NCBI GenBank assembly: GCA_963682055.1
Contig: OY821742.1
Location: forward strand, 27,809,060-27,873,059
Direction: 5' to 3'
Length of the DNA: 64,000 nt
DNA from: Primula veris
Lineage: Eukaryota > Streptophyta > Magnoliopsida > Ericales > Primulaceae
In this document: positions 22,880-34,642 of the stretch, in pieces
Layout of the letters: the number at the start of each line of letters is the position of its first letter
Numbering within the stretch: position 1 is the stretch's first letter
Position numbers and translations under genes: made by a program
Notes under the pieces: generated by a model
What the model saw: only the letters and a program-made list of their open reading frames with translations
Told to the model about the DNA's origin: nothing
The model's database searches: none

Positions 22880-22884
22880 GAAGA

Positions 22885-23047
22885 GAGAAAGATGGACAAA
22901 GAGGATATATGGAGTGTATTAAAACATGGTTTATAACTTAATTATGGGCTTATTTCTAAGTAGCTAGGCGTCTATGTGTCTTTTCAAATAAAAAATGCAC
23001 CTACCAATTTGTGTATAATGACGACTCGTCAATTTGGGTTTAAACGC
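22885..23047. other. Flank of the gypsy insertion
   Basis: AT-rich DNA between the retroelement's target duplication and the next MITE. Nothing is recognised. Confidence 0.4.
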
Positions 23048-23722
23048 AGCTCTGTTTGTTTTAAGTGGAAAATCGTAAGAAAAAATATTTTTCCGGAAAA
23101 AATGTTTTTTTATAGATGATTGCTTGATAAAAAAAATAAGAAATTAAATAAAATAATTTTCATCTCTCAAGGAAAACAAGGGCAATTGTTTCAACCCAAA
23201 AATGAACGGAAAACATAACGATTTCACAAATATATATATTTTATGCTCTTTATTTCGGTTTTTGGATTAAAATAAAATTAGGTGTTTGATATATTAGTTT
23301 TTTTTATCTTTTCAAAAGTAGCTTTCACTGGAAAAAGCTATTTTTCGCGAAAAATCACCACAGTTAGGAATTTGGGGACTTTTTAGCTTTTATACACAAA
23401 AATCACCAAAAGTTAACACTTTCCAATTAAATTATTTTTATATTTTCAAGTCACCAATAAGTTAAAAGAAGTGACAATGACTTATTAACAAAAATAAGTT
23501 ATAAGTCATTTATAGATAAAAAACTAAAAGTGGCTTATTTTAAGAAAGTTTTTTTTCTCATTGTAAAAACATTTTTTTGATTATAAAAACCGATGGCAAA
23601 CACGCCAATAAATATTCATGAAAAATTCAAGTATCGCAAAACACTCAGTAAACGAAAAGGAAAATAATTTCATAAGAAAATATTTTTTGGAGTAAATATT
23701 TTCCGTCCAAACAAACAGAGCT
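23048..23722. mobile_element. MITE with AGCTCTGTTTGTTT ends (Tourist-like?)
   Basis: The left end AGCTCTGTTTGTTTT and right end ...AAACAAACAGAGCT are inverted repeats. The next ~40 bp inward also match in part (ggaaaat...aatattttccg). The interior is AT-rich and non-coding. The right flank begins TAA, but the left flank does not match clearly, so no target duplication is claimed. The ends match those of 24791-26065, so both belong to one family. Confidence 0.6.
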
Positions 23723-24787
23723 TAAAGGGTTACCCAGCTTCACTTGCTCTATAAACTAAATAATCAAACTTAATGTTGCTAGGGTTTTCGGTTTAAATAC
23801 AAATATTAACTTTTATTTGGTCAAACATATATAACTAAACATAATACAAAACAAATAAGCTCAGTTTAAAATGTTGAACCCTACAACAAGAACACCCTTT
23901 ATACATCAAACTAAATTAAAAAAACATGACTGTTTATCTTTTCAGCGATAGGGGAATAACCTGAACTCGCCAACCAGTTCATGTAACTTACGTCAGTTAA
24001 GTTCCGATTATTAGCCATTCAAATTATGTACCAAATCATTATAATTAATTTCAGTCACGGATCTTTTTCTGCATTAAAGGCCTATATAGACCTTTTTTAA
24101 TTTATTGTAGATGATATGGGAAGTGTTCACTAAAAAACGTAATTAAACAACTCATAAGAAATATGAAGAATTAATTAGCTAGTCATATTGATCATTAGAT
24201 AATGGAAAAATTAACAAAACATATCACATTTGTAACTAAATTATTAAAAACATACCCAAAACTTTTTACTTATAAAAAGCATACCTTGATGACGTCATAC
24301 TATTTGTAACACATCACTCATTTACAAAAATTCAGGAGTATATAAAGGGTGATCCATTCTATTTTTTGTCATTATACAGTTCATTTTGTCTCACTAGAAT
24401 ATGTCTCTCACTTTGAACCACAACTCTCTCTCATACTGGACATCTCCACCTCAGCGATGAAAGCGGAGTTTTCCGGTTACTTCCGTAGTTTTCCATCTTT
24501 TTTTTATCTCAGTGTCTCTCTTATATCTCTCTCTACTTCGTCTCTCTCTGCTATCTCTTTGCAGATCTATGTCAATCTACCATCGATTTCTCTCTATCTC
24601 AGTTGTCTATCGTCTTTCAATGAAACGACGATTTGAATTTCTCTCTATCTCAGTGGTTGTGTGTTGAACGATTGAATTTCATCAGGGACTTCACTTTTGT
24701 AAATTAGAAAACATTAGGGTCATTATGTTATTATACAGTTTGAATAATTTTCAAAATGAACGCATGACATTTTTCAAACGTTACAGT
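23723..24787. other. Unannotated stretch
   Basis: No gene is supported. The 95-codon frame at 24349-24636 lies in CT-rich DNA ('ctctctctcat', 'tctctctatctc') and looks like compositional bias, though a plant 5' leader would look similar. Confidence 0.45.
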
Positions 24788-24790
24788 TAA

Positions 24791-26065
24791 GGCTCTGTTT
24801 ATTTTGTTGTAAAATGGGGGTAAACAAACATTTACGGGTAAAATAGATTTTTCGGGTGATTGGTTTAACGTAAAACATTTTTTTTGGGAAAATTTTTCCC
24901 ACATATCCAGTAAAATTGGGGGAAACGATTACCCCGCAAATAAAATTGTAAACGGTTTACGGAGCCTCTCTCTATATTCTTTCTAATACTAGTATTATAA
25001 CTATTATTAATTATAGGTCTATTCTTTCAAAATTATTTAATAATTAGTCCAATTTTATCTACTAACCAATAAAAAAAAGGAAAAAACACGAAAAATTCTA
25101 AAAAATAACAAAAATGGAAAAAAAATAAAATAAATTTCAAAAAATCAAAAAAATCCAAGAAAATTTGAAAAAGCTAAAATCTAATTTACCAATGAAAATA
25201 TAAATAAATAGGAAAAAATCTAAAAAGTAACAAAAAAATGGAAAAAATAAAACAAAAAACAAAAAATTCCGAAAAATCTAAAAAACCCAAGAAAATTTGA
25301 AAAAGCTAAAATCTAATTAACCAATAAAAATAGGAAAAAATAGGAAAAATAACAAAAAAATGGAAAAAATAAAACAAAAAATTCCGAAAAATCTAAAAAA
25401 CCCAAGAAAATTTGAAAAAGCTAAAATCTAATTAACCAATAAAAATATAAATAAATAGGAAAAAATCTAAAAAATAACAAAAAAATGGAAAAAATAAAAT
25501 AAAAATTCCGAAAAATCTAAAAAATCTAAAAAATCCAACAAAATTTGAAAAAGCTAAAAAAGTCAATAATATCTTCTATACTTATAATTTTATGAATTTA
25601 TATGTTGAAAAATTATAAGTTATTATAAGTGACGTATATGAAATAAAATATGTGTTTAGGTTAAGTTTCCTATACATGTTGACGAAGTTCCTTTCAGAAA
25701 AGTAGACGAACTTTTAGCTTTTTTCCCGTCAAAATAATTGTGATTTTAATCACTAATGTTTTTAAAATTTCACGAACTTATTCATTTTTGTGACTTTTAG
25801 TTAATTTTTGTGACTTTTAGTTAATTTTTGATGTTTTTCATCTTAAAATATTTTTTTTAAAGTATGAACAATGTTTATTTATTTATGCATCGAATTTGTT
25901 AATTTAAATAACTAATAGATTTTTGAATTTCAATAGAATTACCATGGGAAACCTTTGACGCACCAAACACCCGTAAATAAAATGCAAACAAAAGTTTGCA
26001 CCGTAAAACTTTACCCGAAAAATATTTTCCCTCCGTAAATATTTTACTACGAAACAAACAGAGCC
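24791..26065. mobile_element. MITE with GGCTCTGTTT ends and TAA target duplication
   Basis: The left end GGCTCTGTTTATTTTGTTGT and the reverse complement of the right end GGCTCTGTTTGTTTCGTAGT match over ~25 bp with three mismatches. TAA flanks both sides (24788-24790, 26066-26068), which fits PIF/Harbinger (Tourist) insertion. The interior contains a tandem array and no transposase. At 1275 bp it is long for a MITE, mainly because of that array. Confidence 0.68.
25070..25565. repeat. ~115-130-bp tandem repeats inside the MITE
   Basis: Units contain 'aatttgaaaaagctaaaatc', 'taattaaccaataaaaatat' and 'ggaaaaaataaaacaaaaa'. About four copies, near-identical but with internal A-run length changes. 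The DNA is almost pure A-rich and non-coding. Confidence 0.7.
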
Positions 26066-26104
26066 TAAGTTCCCAAATAAATAAAAAATTACAACAGACG
26101 CTAC

Positions 26105-27080
26105 ATTTTTCCTTTTTCGAGTTTATAACTTTTTTTCCGAGTTCATATTCTATTTTTTCGATTTCATTCCCTTTTTTTTTTTTTGAGTTCATACTCTCTT
26201 TTTTAGTTTATACCCCCTTTTGTCAAGTTCATACCTCGTTTTTTTCGAGATTATATACTTTTTTTTTTCGAGTTCAAACATTTTGTTTTCTGAGTTCATA
26301 CCCTCTTTTTTTTCGAGCTCATATCATAATTTTTAAAGTTTATACTCTTATTTTTAAAGTTCATATCCCAAATTTTAAAATTTATACTATAATTTTTAAA
26401 GTTCATACCCCAATTTTTAAAGTTCATACCCCAATTTTTAAAGTTAATATCCCAATTTTTAAAGTTCATATTCTAATTTTTAAAATTTATACCCTAATTT
26501 TTAAAGTCATACCCCAATTTTTACAGTTCATACCCCAATTTTTAAATTTCATATCCCAATTTTTAAATTTCATATCCCAATTTTTAAAGTTCATAGCCCT
26601 TATTTTTAAAGTTCATACCCCGGTTTTTAAAGTTTATACCCTAATTTTTAAAGTCATACGCCAATTTTTAAAGTTCATACCCCGATTTTTAAAGTTCATA
26701 TCCCAATTTTTAAAGTTCATATCCTAATTTTTAAAGTTCATATCTCAATTTTTAAAGTTTATACCATTATTTTTAAAGTTGATACCCCGGTTTTTAAAGT
26801 TTATACCATAATTTTTAAAGTCATACGCCAATTTTTAAAGTTTATACCCCGATTTTTAAAGTTCATACCCCGATTTTTAAAGTTCATATCCTTATTTTTA
26901 AAGTTTATACCATTATTTTTAAAGTTCATACCCCGGTTTTTAAATTTTATACCATAATTTTTAAAGTCATACCCCAATTTTTAAAGTTCATACCCCAATT
27001 TTTAAATTTCATATCCCAATTTTTAAAGTTCATATCCTAATTTTTAAAGTTCATATCCCAATTTTTAAAGTTCAAAAGTA
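26105..27080 (+). repeat. 'tttttaaagttcatacccca' minisatellite
   Basis: About 40 copies of a 21-24-bp unit of the type 'aatttttaaagttcatacccc' run from 26105 with growing regularity to 27080. Single-base variants (cccc/ctta/cggt) occur. A 243-codon frame passes through because the unit lacks stops in one frame; its peptide is just the repeat (IFKVHTP), so it is not called a gene. The unit matches the short array at 5801-6085. Confidence 0.9.
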
Positions 27081-27204
27081 TTCGTAGAGTTCACCCTTAT
27101 TTTCAAACTTCATAACCCAATTAACATAATTCATATACATAATTTTCAACTCCATACGCTTAATTCACGTAATTCATACACTTATTTTTCAACATTATAC
27201 ACTA

Positions 27205-27594
27205 ATTAACAAATCCAACTCTTACCCATTCTCCGATCTCGAACTATCACGTCGTCGTCACGGGCCTCTCCTTCGATAACTGCATCTCCGTCGACATTAA
27301 TCTCGAGTTTTCGATCTCGTTGTATACAATCGTCGTCTATTTTGATAGATGTGTCCGTCTCAATCTCCACGAAAGAGAGAGATCGGAGAGAAAGATGATA
27401 AGAAAAAAATCGAAAAAATAGAGTGATGATGATGAGAGAGATCGAAAAGAAAGAGGAGGAGAGAGATCGGAGAGAATGAGAAGGAGGAGGAGAGAGATCG
27501 GAGAGAGTGAGAAGGAGGATGAGAGAGATCGGAGAGAGAAAGAAGGAGGAGAGATCCGAGGGAGAGAGAAAGAGGGGAGAGAGATTAGAGAGAA
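27205..27594. other. GA-rich region with possible decayed coding sequence
   Basis: About 27205-27360 has 'ctccgatctcgaactatcac' and CpG-rich text, unlike its AT-rich surroundings. About 27365-27594 is a GAGA-rich tract built on 'gagagagatcggagagaa' units. The tract continues after the palindromic element at 28490, so it predates that insertion. It may be the GA-rich leader of a lost gene or transposon. No protein is recognised. Confidence 0.45.
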
Positions 27595-27603
27595 TGTGAG
27601 CGG

Positions 27604-28480
27604 GGGATTCTTTTTTCATTAGTCACTTTACTCATCTGTATAACAAACGTGGGATCACAGATCCCACGTCTACGTGGCAGATATGTTTTTTTTTTAAACC
27701 AAAAAACTTTTTCGATTTTATTCAAAAAAAACACTAACCATCAACCATCAAACTCTTTCATATATAAAATTAATATATTTTTGTATCAAATCAACGTCAT
27801 TCTACCACTACAATTATCTCAAATTTTACCAAAAAAAAAAACCTCTGCCATTTACCAAAATAAAACCTCCCCCAATTTTACCAAAAATAAATTATAAGCA
27901 TCAACCACCAAACTAATTACTATATCAAATTAATATCATTTTTTTATCAAATCAACATAACTCTACCACTACAATTACAATTATCAATTAAGTATTTATT
28001 TTTATTATTGAGTTTAAATTTTATGTAAATAGATATGATTATTAATAAGTTATAACATTTATTAATTAAAAGTTTTTAACTTTTTTTTATTGAACTTTAA
28101 ATATTTATATTCAAATTTGTTTAATCACAACTAATATTGAGTAATTCAAATGATATTAATTTGTTTGGTGGTTGATGCTTATAATTTATTTTTGGTAAAA
28201 TTGAGAGAGGTTTTATTTTGGTAAATAGCAGAGGTTTCTTTTTTTGGTAAAATTTGGGATAATTGTAGTGGTAGAGTGACGTTGATTTGATAAAAAAATA
28301 TATTAATTTTATATATGAAAGAGTTTGATGGTTGATGGTTAGTGTTTTTTTTTGGTAAAATCGAAAAAGTTTTTTGGTTAAAAAAAAAAAAAAAAACATA
28401 TCTGCCACGTAGACGTGGGATCTGTGATCCCACGTTTGTTATACAGATGAGTAAAGTGACTAATGAAAAAAGAATCCCCC
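27604..28480. mobile_element. Palindromic MULE-like element with ~300-bp inverted arms
   Basis: The target duplication TGTGAGCGG lies at 27595-27603 and 28481-28489. The ends GGGATTCTTTTTTCATTAGT and its complement begin two arms of roughly 300 bp (27604-27905 and 28185-28480) that are near-perfect inverted repeats, including 'acgtgggatcacagatccca'. The ~280-bp loop is AT-rich. The 9-bp duplication and long arms fit a TIR-type MULE without coding capacity. A transcript would fold into a long hairpin, a possible small-RNA source. Mirror-image frames in both arms are by-products of the symmetry. Confidence 0.82.
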
Positions 28481-28489
28481 TGTGAGCGG

Positions 28490-29951
28490 AGGAGAGAGAG
28501 GGGAAATAGATTGGGAGGGATGAATCAGATTTTTTATTTTTTATTAATTATTAATTGAAGGTATGTTTTTGATAATTTAACTTTTAACAGTATGTTTTTG
28601 TTAATATAATAGGAATATGATATGTTTATATTAATTGCCCCATAGATAATATTTACTCCTTCTGGAGGACATATGATGTGGTCTTTTATACCATAAGTTA
28701 CGTGACATCTCTATATGTGGGTCACTCCACTCATTTATAAAAGTAAACTAGAATTTTACTAATTCTACCTATAATGGAATGAATGCGAAAGGTCAAACTA
28801 ATAACGCAAAACCCCACATCTCCATCTTACAAATATATGCTTCCTTTTGTTCAATTCTAATATGGTTTCGTTAGCATTTATTTTTTAGTTTACAAATCTA
28901 ATCTAAATTTTGTTTGAAAATCACAAATGTATTTTTTTAAATAATTTGATCAGAAATTATTTGATCAAAGCATAAAATACTATCAATCACATCAAAGTGG
29001 GACTTGAATTAAACAGAGAAATAAAAAGTTACGAAAAAGCTTATATGCTAATAATTTACTTCACATCGATTGGATTTTTTTTTTACTTGCAATAGTTTGA
29101 TGTAGATAAAAATTAGGATTTTTCCTTTATCAAATAAATAAAATATTAAGAAAAGGAGAAAAATTAACTCGGTCAGCCTATGAATTAGTATATATATATT
29201 TTTTTGTTTCAATAAAGAAACTTTTTTAATAAATTTTTTAACTTGGTCAGGTTTTTTATTTCAATAATTTAAAGAATTTTTCTAATTAAAATGAGTCTCT
29301 ATTTTTAATTTTTCAATAATTAAATTCAGAAAACTCTAAGAAAAATATTTAATCAGATTTATTAAATAATGAAAAAGTTACTGGAAAATGGGCTTGTAAG
29401 TTTGGAGCAGTACTGAGTGAATAATTAAGGAGAGTAAATTTTATAAACTTTGATAAACATCATCATAGGTAGCCCACATAGAAGCGTCACTTGAGTTATG
29501 GTGAGAACATGTCATCCTCCTCCGGGACTAAATAAATTTTCCATTTTGCACTAGTCATAATCTTAGATGGCCCCAGCTTCTGTACAAGAAAGTGGTAACT
29601 CGTATTTAGCCACTCAAAAACTTTTTCCGAAATTCCCTTTCCTAACAATTTACCCCACAATTAGGTTAGAGGCTTAAGTTCATCGATCGTATTCAGGAAT
29701 TACATCAACTGCAGGTGGAGAAAAGCTAACCACCATCTTTAGAATTTATCCAAGATAGTACACAATAAACACAAACATTTGATAGAGTGAAGTGACAGTA
29801 GTGAGACTTGTTTGATTGCAGCTTCTAGGGGAAGAGTTACCATGTATTAATTTAGGAAATTGCAAGTTTGCAACACAACATGATAAAACAAAATAATAGA
29901 AACTTTACCATGTAATTTATTAGATTTTAGACTTTTTTGGACTTACACTTA
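28490..29951. other. Unannotated AT-rich stretch
   Basis: After the rest of the GA-rich tract (to about 28530) there is only AT-rich DNA with short homopolymers. No gene or bounded element was found. Confidence 0.45.
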
Positions 29952-30168
29952 AAGTCTTTCCATATTAAAAGTAACATGGGGATACGGTGCAAAATTGCTG
30001 TTTTTTAATTGTCAGAATTGTAAATTTTAAAATTTAGTAACATAATTAGCATGCTAAATTATATGAATAACTTTTGAAATTAACAATTCCGACATTTAAA
30101 ATGCACTAATTTTGCGTTGCAAAATTCCACGTATCCCCATTGTTCCTTTTAATACGGGACGAAGGGAA
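29952..30168. mobile_element. Stowaway-like MITE
   Basis: The right end, reverse-complemented, is TTCCCTTCGTCCCGTATTAA, close to the CTCCCTCCGTCCC ends of Stowaway MITEs. The left end AAGTCTTTCCATATTAAAAG is a decayed match, and both continue into 'aacatggggatac' / 'aacaatggggatac'. TA flanks both sides (29950-29951, 30169-30170), as for Tc1/mariner-type insertion. 217 bp, non-coding. Confidence 0.65.
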
Positions 30169-30243
30169 TACTTGCTTGGTCAACTTGAAAATGGTTTTTT
30201 CTTTATTTTTCGTAACAATCTAATATTTTAATTCCGGCGTGCC

Positions 30244-30428
30244 CACTACAATAAAAAGACATGCTAGCAACATAAAAACTATTAGTGAATTTGGTATGTC
30301 GCTAAATTTTAATAATATAGCAACAATTAATTGCGATTATGTAGCTAAAAATTAGCAACACTTATTTTCGTAACACTTTTCAAAAACTCGTGTGTTGCTA
30401 TATACTTATACTTCATTTTATTGTAGTG
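30244..30428. mobile_element. CACTA-type MITE with 3-bp target duplication
   Basis: The ends CACTACAATAAAA and TTTTATTGTAGTG are perfect 13-bp inverted repeats with the CACTA signature. GCC flanks both sides (30241-30243, 30429-30431), the 3-bp duplication of this superfamily. The 185-bp interior carries 'tagcaaca' motifs in both orientations. It lies about 530 bp upstream of the COL start codon, so it is part of that gene's upstream region. Confidence 0.85.
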
Positions 30429-30870
30429 GCCGTTTTTTTTCCTTAGTTTAAAATAAACAATTTATTCGCTTAAAAAATTGCATTCAAGCAAGTAGTGAGT
30501 GTGAGAGAATAGCCTAGAATAGAAAGCAACATGAGGGGACCGTAGTATGGGGTCTTAAGCTGAAACAAGAATTATTGTACCATTGGTAGAAGAAACCAAA
30601 ACAAGTGTTACACCAAAGATCTCAAATATATCAAAATATTAGTCATAGCCAATAGGAGCAAAGAGCTACAGATGGACTTGAAAAAACCAACCAATCAAAC
30701 ACTAGATACAACTTTCTTGTGGACCTGCTGGTCTCTATCTATCACTGTAGAATGAGACACTAGCTCATGAAGAAAATTTAAGGCAAGCATGAGTAATATA
30801 TTTTATATATATATGACAAATCGAAAACTAGGGTTAGGTCACATCTTCCCTAACAATTATTGCTTATCCT

Positions 30871-30880
30871 ACATATAAAC
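30871..30880 (+). promoter_or_regulatory. TATA-like box upstream of the COL gene
   Basis: 'acatataaac' about 85 bp before ATG 30961, preceded by 'cacatcttccctaac' and followed by an AC/CT-rich leader. Position and sequence fit a plant core promoter. No other control site is clear between here and the CACTA MITE at 30428. Confidence 0.45.
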
Positions 30881-30960
30881 TTGAACTCAAACTATTCACT
30901 GCCAAATTTTTCTCAAAAGCTACTCTCAATTTTTTAAACCAACATTTGAAATCCATTTTA

Positions 30961-32953
30961 ATGATTATTCAAAGGAAGACCGCTAACGTTGTTGGCGGTA
31001 AGACTGCACGACCCTGTGACGGTTGTTTGCAGAGGCGTGCAAGGTGGTATTGCACCGCAGATGACGCGTTCCTTTGCCAGACATGCGACTCGTCTGTGCA
31101 CTCTGCTAATTTATTAGCAAGCCGTCATGAACGTGTTCGGCTTGAGAAATTACCTTTCTCTAAGCCAGGTGGTTCGACAAGTCTCGAGCCAGCATGGCAC
31201 CAGGGGTTCACGAGAAAGGCTCGGACTCCTCGTCCCATAAAGCGCGTGGAGAAACTTAGTAAAGATGGAAAAGGGTTGAATATTCTTAACCCTCTTGCTT
31301 TAGTGCCCGAGATTAATAGTGATGAAAATCCACCTCATGAGGATGAAGAACTATTACTCTACCGTGTCCCTATTTTCGACCCCTTTTTATGTGATGTCTC
31401 GAATGAAATTGAAAATAATTTTAGTAATGGTATGTATGACGAAGCATCTGAGTTGGATGCTATCCAAGCATTCGATCTGCCATCGGATATGGATTTAGCC
31501 GATTTTGCGGCTGATGTGGAGAGTTTACTCGGTGGAGGTCTTGATCATTCGGTTCCTTGTGGAATAAATGATTTAGGGTTTTTTGATACTAAAGAAGAAC
31601 AGGAAAATATTGCAACCTTTGATGATTGTATTTTTGAGGACATGAAATTAGTTAAGGTGGAAAATGGTATAATGAACTGGGAGCACGATTCTGTGGGGGA
31701 AGAGGAGGAAAAGGCGGCCATAGGCGATGATGGCAAAAAAGAAAATATTCAGAGTAAAAAGTTTTTAAAGCTCGATTATGAAGGAGTCATAAGTGCTTGG
31801 GATTGCAAAGGTTGTCCTTGGACTGACGGAATAAGGCCAGACACGAATTTGAATGATTGCTGGCCGGAATTCATGGTAAAATATCTATTTTACATAATCA
31901 TCTTAAGAAATTATCGTTGGTGTATACAAACATGTTAATTTTTGCCAAATCATAAATGATCCTGCTGGCATGTTTTTTTCTCCAATTGATAGTGTAACCC
32001 TCGATGTGATCTCTAATTGACAAGCATAATTGGGTGTTCTATATTGATTTAAACTCAAACCTGGCACACGAGGGATGAACTGTAGCTAGCAAAACATAAA
32101 CCAAAAAGAGTAAAAACATGGCCTAGTTAATTAACTTTTAATTAACTTCATGAGTTTAAGCGTATCTTTCTTGCGATGATGCACTAATCTTCTATTGATA
32201 TGATTCTAGCCTTCGGGTATTGTTCGAGCCTTTTTGGCTCTTATACACGATTACTTTAACAAAAAAAGAAAACTTTTAACCTCATGAGATATGATGGCAA
32301 TTGGCATCACCGCATCATAATTAATCTAGTTAATTAATTGGGAGGGTTTCAAATAGTGCCTACTGTCATATTTGAGCTGTTTTTCTTAAAAAATCAGCCA
32401 AATGCGCACTAATTATATATATTACGTCTTAAACATGGTAACTGTCTCAATGTAACTCAATGCATAATTTATATCTCCTTAAAATTAATGTCATAATTTG
32501 GAAATAAGGGTGGGTTCTGTCAATCAAATTTGTATAACTTGTCTACTATTCATGAGCAATTTGTATTAAGCTTTATATAAGAATATCTGCTTGGTTATTA
32601 TTTGCGCTTGCAGTACATCATTATTTCAGCCTCTCTTTTGTTTTGATTTATTTTATCCAATAAGTTTAATCTTGTACTAATGAAAAGCTTTTGTACTTCT
32701 TTTGCAGGAGTCACCACTGGCAGGCTCTTCTAAAGAATGGATAGGGGGACAATCGAGATGCGGCGATGTGGGAAGAGAGGCAAGAGTCACAAGGTACAGA
32801 GAGAAGAGGAGGACGAGGTTGTTTTCTAAGAAGATAAGATACGAAGTTAGAAAAATCAATGCTGAGAAACGACCAAGAATGAAAGGACGTTTTGTTAAGC
32901 GATCAACATCAACATTAATATCATCAACATCGACCATATATAGCTCCAAATAA
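30961..32953 (+). CDS. CONSTANS-like transcription factor, one B-box plus CCT (COL16/COL6-8 type)
   Basis: Exon 1 is 30961-31875, the intron 31876-32707 (GTAAAAT...TTTGCAG, 832 bp) and exon 2 32708-32953, joining in phase for 386 residues. I chose ATG 30961 because the frame upstream opens only with a TTG. An N-terminal B-box zinc finger spans about residues 16-60, with ligand cysteines starting '[13 protein letters not shown]' and 'CQTCDSSVH'. The middle is acidic and unconserved. The CCT domain is at about 328-370 ('[20 protein letters not shown]' to '[11 protein letters not shown]'), which mediates nuclear import and DNA or NF-Y contacts in relatives. A single B-box with a CCT encoded in the second exon fits the COL6/7/8/16 group, nuclear regulators of light, flowering or pigment responses. 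All key residues seem intact. The specific role here is not known. Confidence 0.93.
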
Positions 32954-34634
32954 TAGTTACCACCTCTTTCGTAACAAATAATATTTACTTCCAAAATTTG
33001 CTAGTGTACAATTTGGAAAATTTGGATTGAGCAATTAGTTTTGCTAGCTCATGGTGAATAATCAAAAACAGGTCTTTCAAGAGGTGGGTGTATGCTTCCA
33101 CAATCTGAAGTTTTTAAGATAGATTCGGACTGTAAACTGTATTTGTTAGTTAACGCAGTTAGAAATATGGAGTTCAACAAGTTGAGAACTCAGAGAAACA
33201 TGTTGAATATGTACAGTTAATGGATACTGTAGAGGTTGTTCCTTTGTATAATATCTGTGTTATTAGAGCTCGAATATTGAAAATATGAATAAGTAATGTA
33301 CAATTAATCATGACTTGAATTCCACCAATAAAAGTTTTATGTTCAGCCAAAAAAATCAATAGATTTCTTATCCTCCACAAATCCATGTCCTCATTGCCTA
33401 CATGTGGCCTGTTTGTTATAAGAAACGATATCAGTCTGATATTTTCCTTTTAAACTTGTTTAAAGAAAAAGAATGTAACTAATAGCTTTTCATGACTCGG
33501 GGGAGGACGAATATGTATAAATATTGAATAAAAAGATTATATGTTAATTATCCATATATCATTCTCAAATTTACCACGGAAAAATATGTTGTATATGTTA
33601 TTGAAGAACAATACTAGCTTTCCGAAGAATAAATTGTTTAACGTAGCTGTTGGAATTCACCAAGTTATAACTCTGCCGGAAATGTTAAATTTCCATCTTA
33701 AATTTTTTTCTCATTCACTTTTGGTGCTGTCTTACTAATTACAGCCTTGTTTGGTTTCAGCATTTTATTCATCTTTTTCGTTTTCCTTACATCAAAATTG
33801 GACTATATTTGATTGATTGGCTTAACAGTAGAGAGGTTTTCCAGATTTTTAAGGCTCATAAAGCTAGAAACCCTAAGATGGATGGACCTATCTTTTTTTT
33901 GGACTTTAAAACGCCCTGCTTCATTGTTGTAATTAAGCAAGTCCCGAGTTGATTAAGATTATCAAAGATAATTAAGCTATTCGCAAAAGTTTAGGATAAT
34001 CCTAACACTTCAAAAGTGTAGCAGATGCATGTTCTGTAAAATGATGAAGACCCATAGTGGTCTTTTTATTATCTTTTAATTTTTCCTAATTGTTTTGGGA
34101 CTTATTTTCTTTTTGTTATCCTTAATTGGTTTTGTTTCAAGACTAAACTCATTAAGGTTCGAGGATTTTTATTAAGTTAAAAAAATAAAGTGTCTTTCTT
34201 TCTCTCATCAAGTCTTCAATATTCTCAACCAAAATTCTCACCACAAAATTCTCACCACAGAATCGCTATAATTTCCCATTTTGTCTCTATATTTAGCCTA
34301 CAAATTTTAGTTTCCATCATTTGATAACAAAGAAGGCTTTCCTACATATTGTATGAGATATGTCGATCTCTCTAGGAGAAATTTTAATAATGCAAGCGGT
34401 TAATAGAGAGATCATAATTAAGAAAGCTGATGAATCGTGTGGAGGTGGAGCAGTTTAGAACGATTGAGTTGCGGCCAGGCTTGGGTCTTGGACTTGGTGG
34501 CAGACAGACTGTGTTTTAGTGGTGTAGGCCGGTTGATGAGGACAAGTATACGTACCTCCAAATATTATGGGGAAATAGGAGTGGTGGACGAAGGGCAGAA
34601 TATTGCCTGTGGGATAGGCAGTGGTGGCCGATGG
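32954..34634. other. Downstream flank of COL; no gene seen
   Basis: The COL 3' region is followed by AT-rich DNA. About 33930-34345 has some LTR-like character: a CT-rich leader 'ctttctttctctcatcaagt' and 'tttgataacaaag', which could be a decayed primer-binding site. Without a second LTR or coding part I do not call it an element. A less AT-rich patch with GGC/GTGG motifs lies at 34440-34640. Confidence 0.4.
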
Positions 34635-34642
34635 GTGGCGTA

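Noticed and set aside
25996..26727. 243-codon open frame
   Set aside because: The frame is carried by the 21-24-bp minisatellite and its peptide is just the repeat unit.
27649..28433. Two similar frames on opposite strands (82 and 84 codons)
   Set aside because: They are the two arms of the inverted repeat read in mirror orientation.
33930..34345. LTR plus primer-binding-site-like sequence
   Set aside because: Only a CT-rich leader and 'tttgataacaaag' support it; no second LTR, polypurine tract or coding part.
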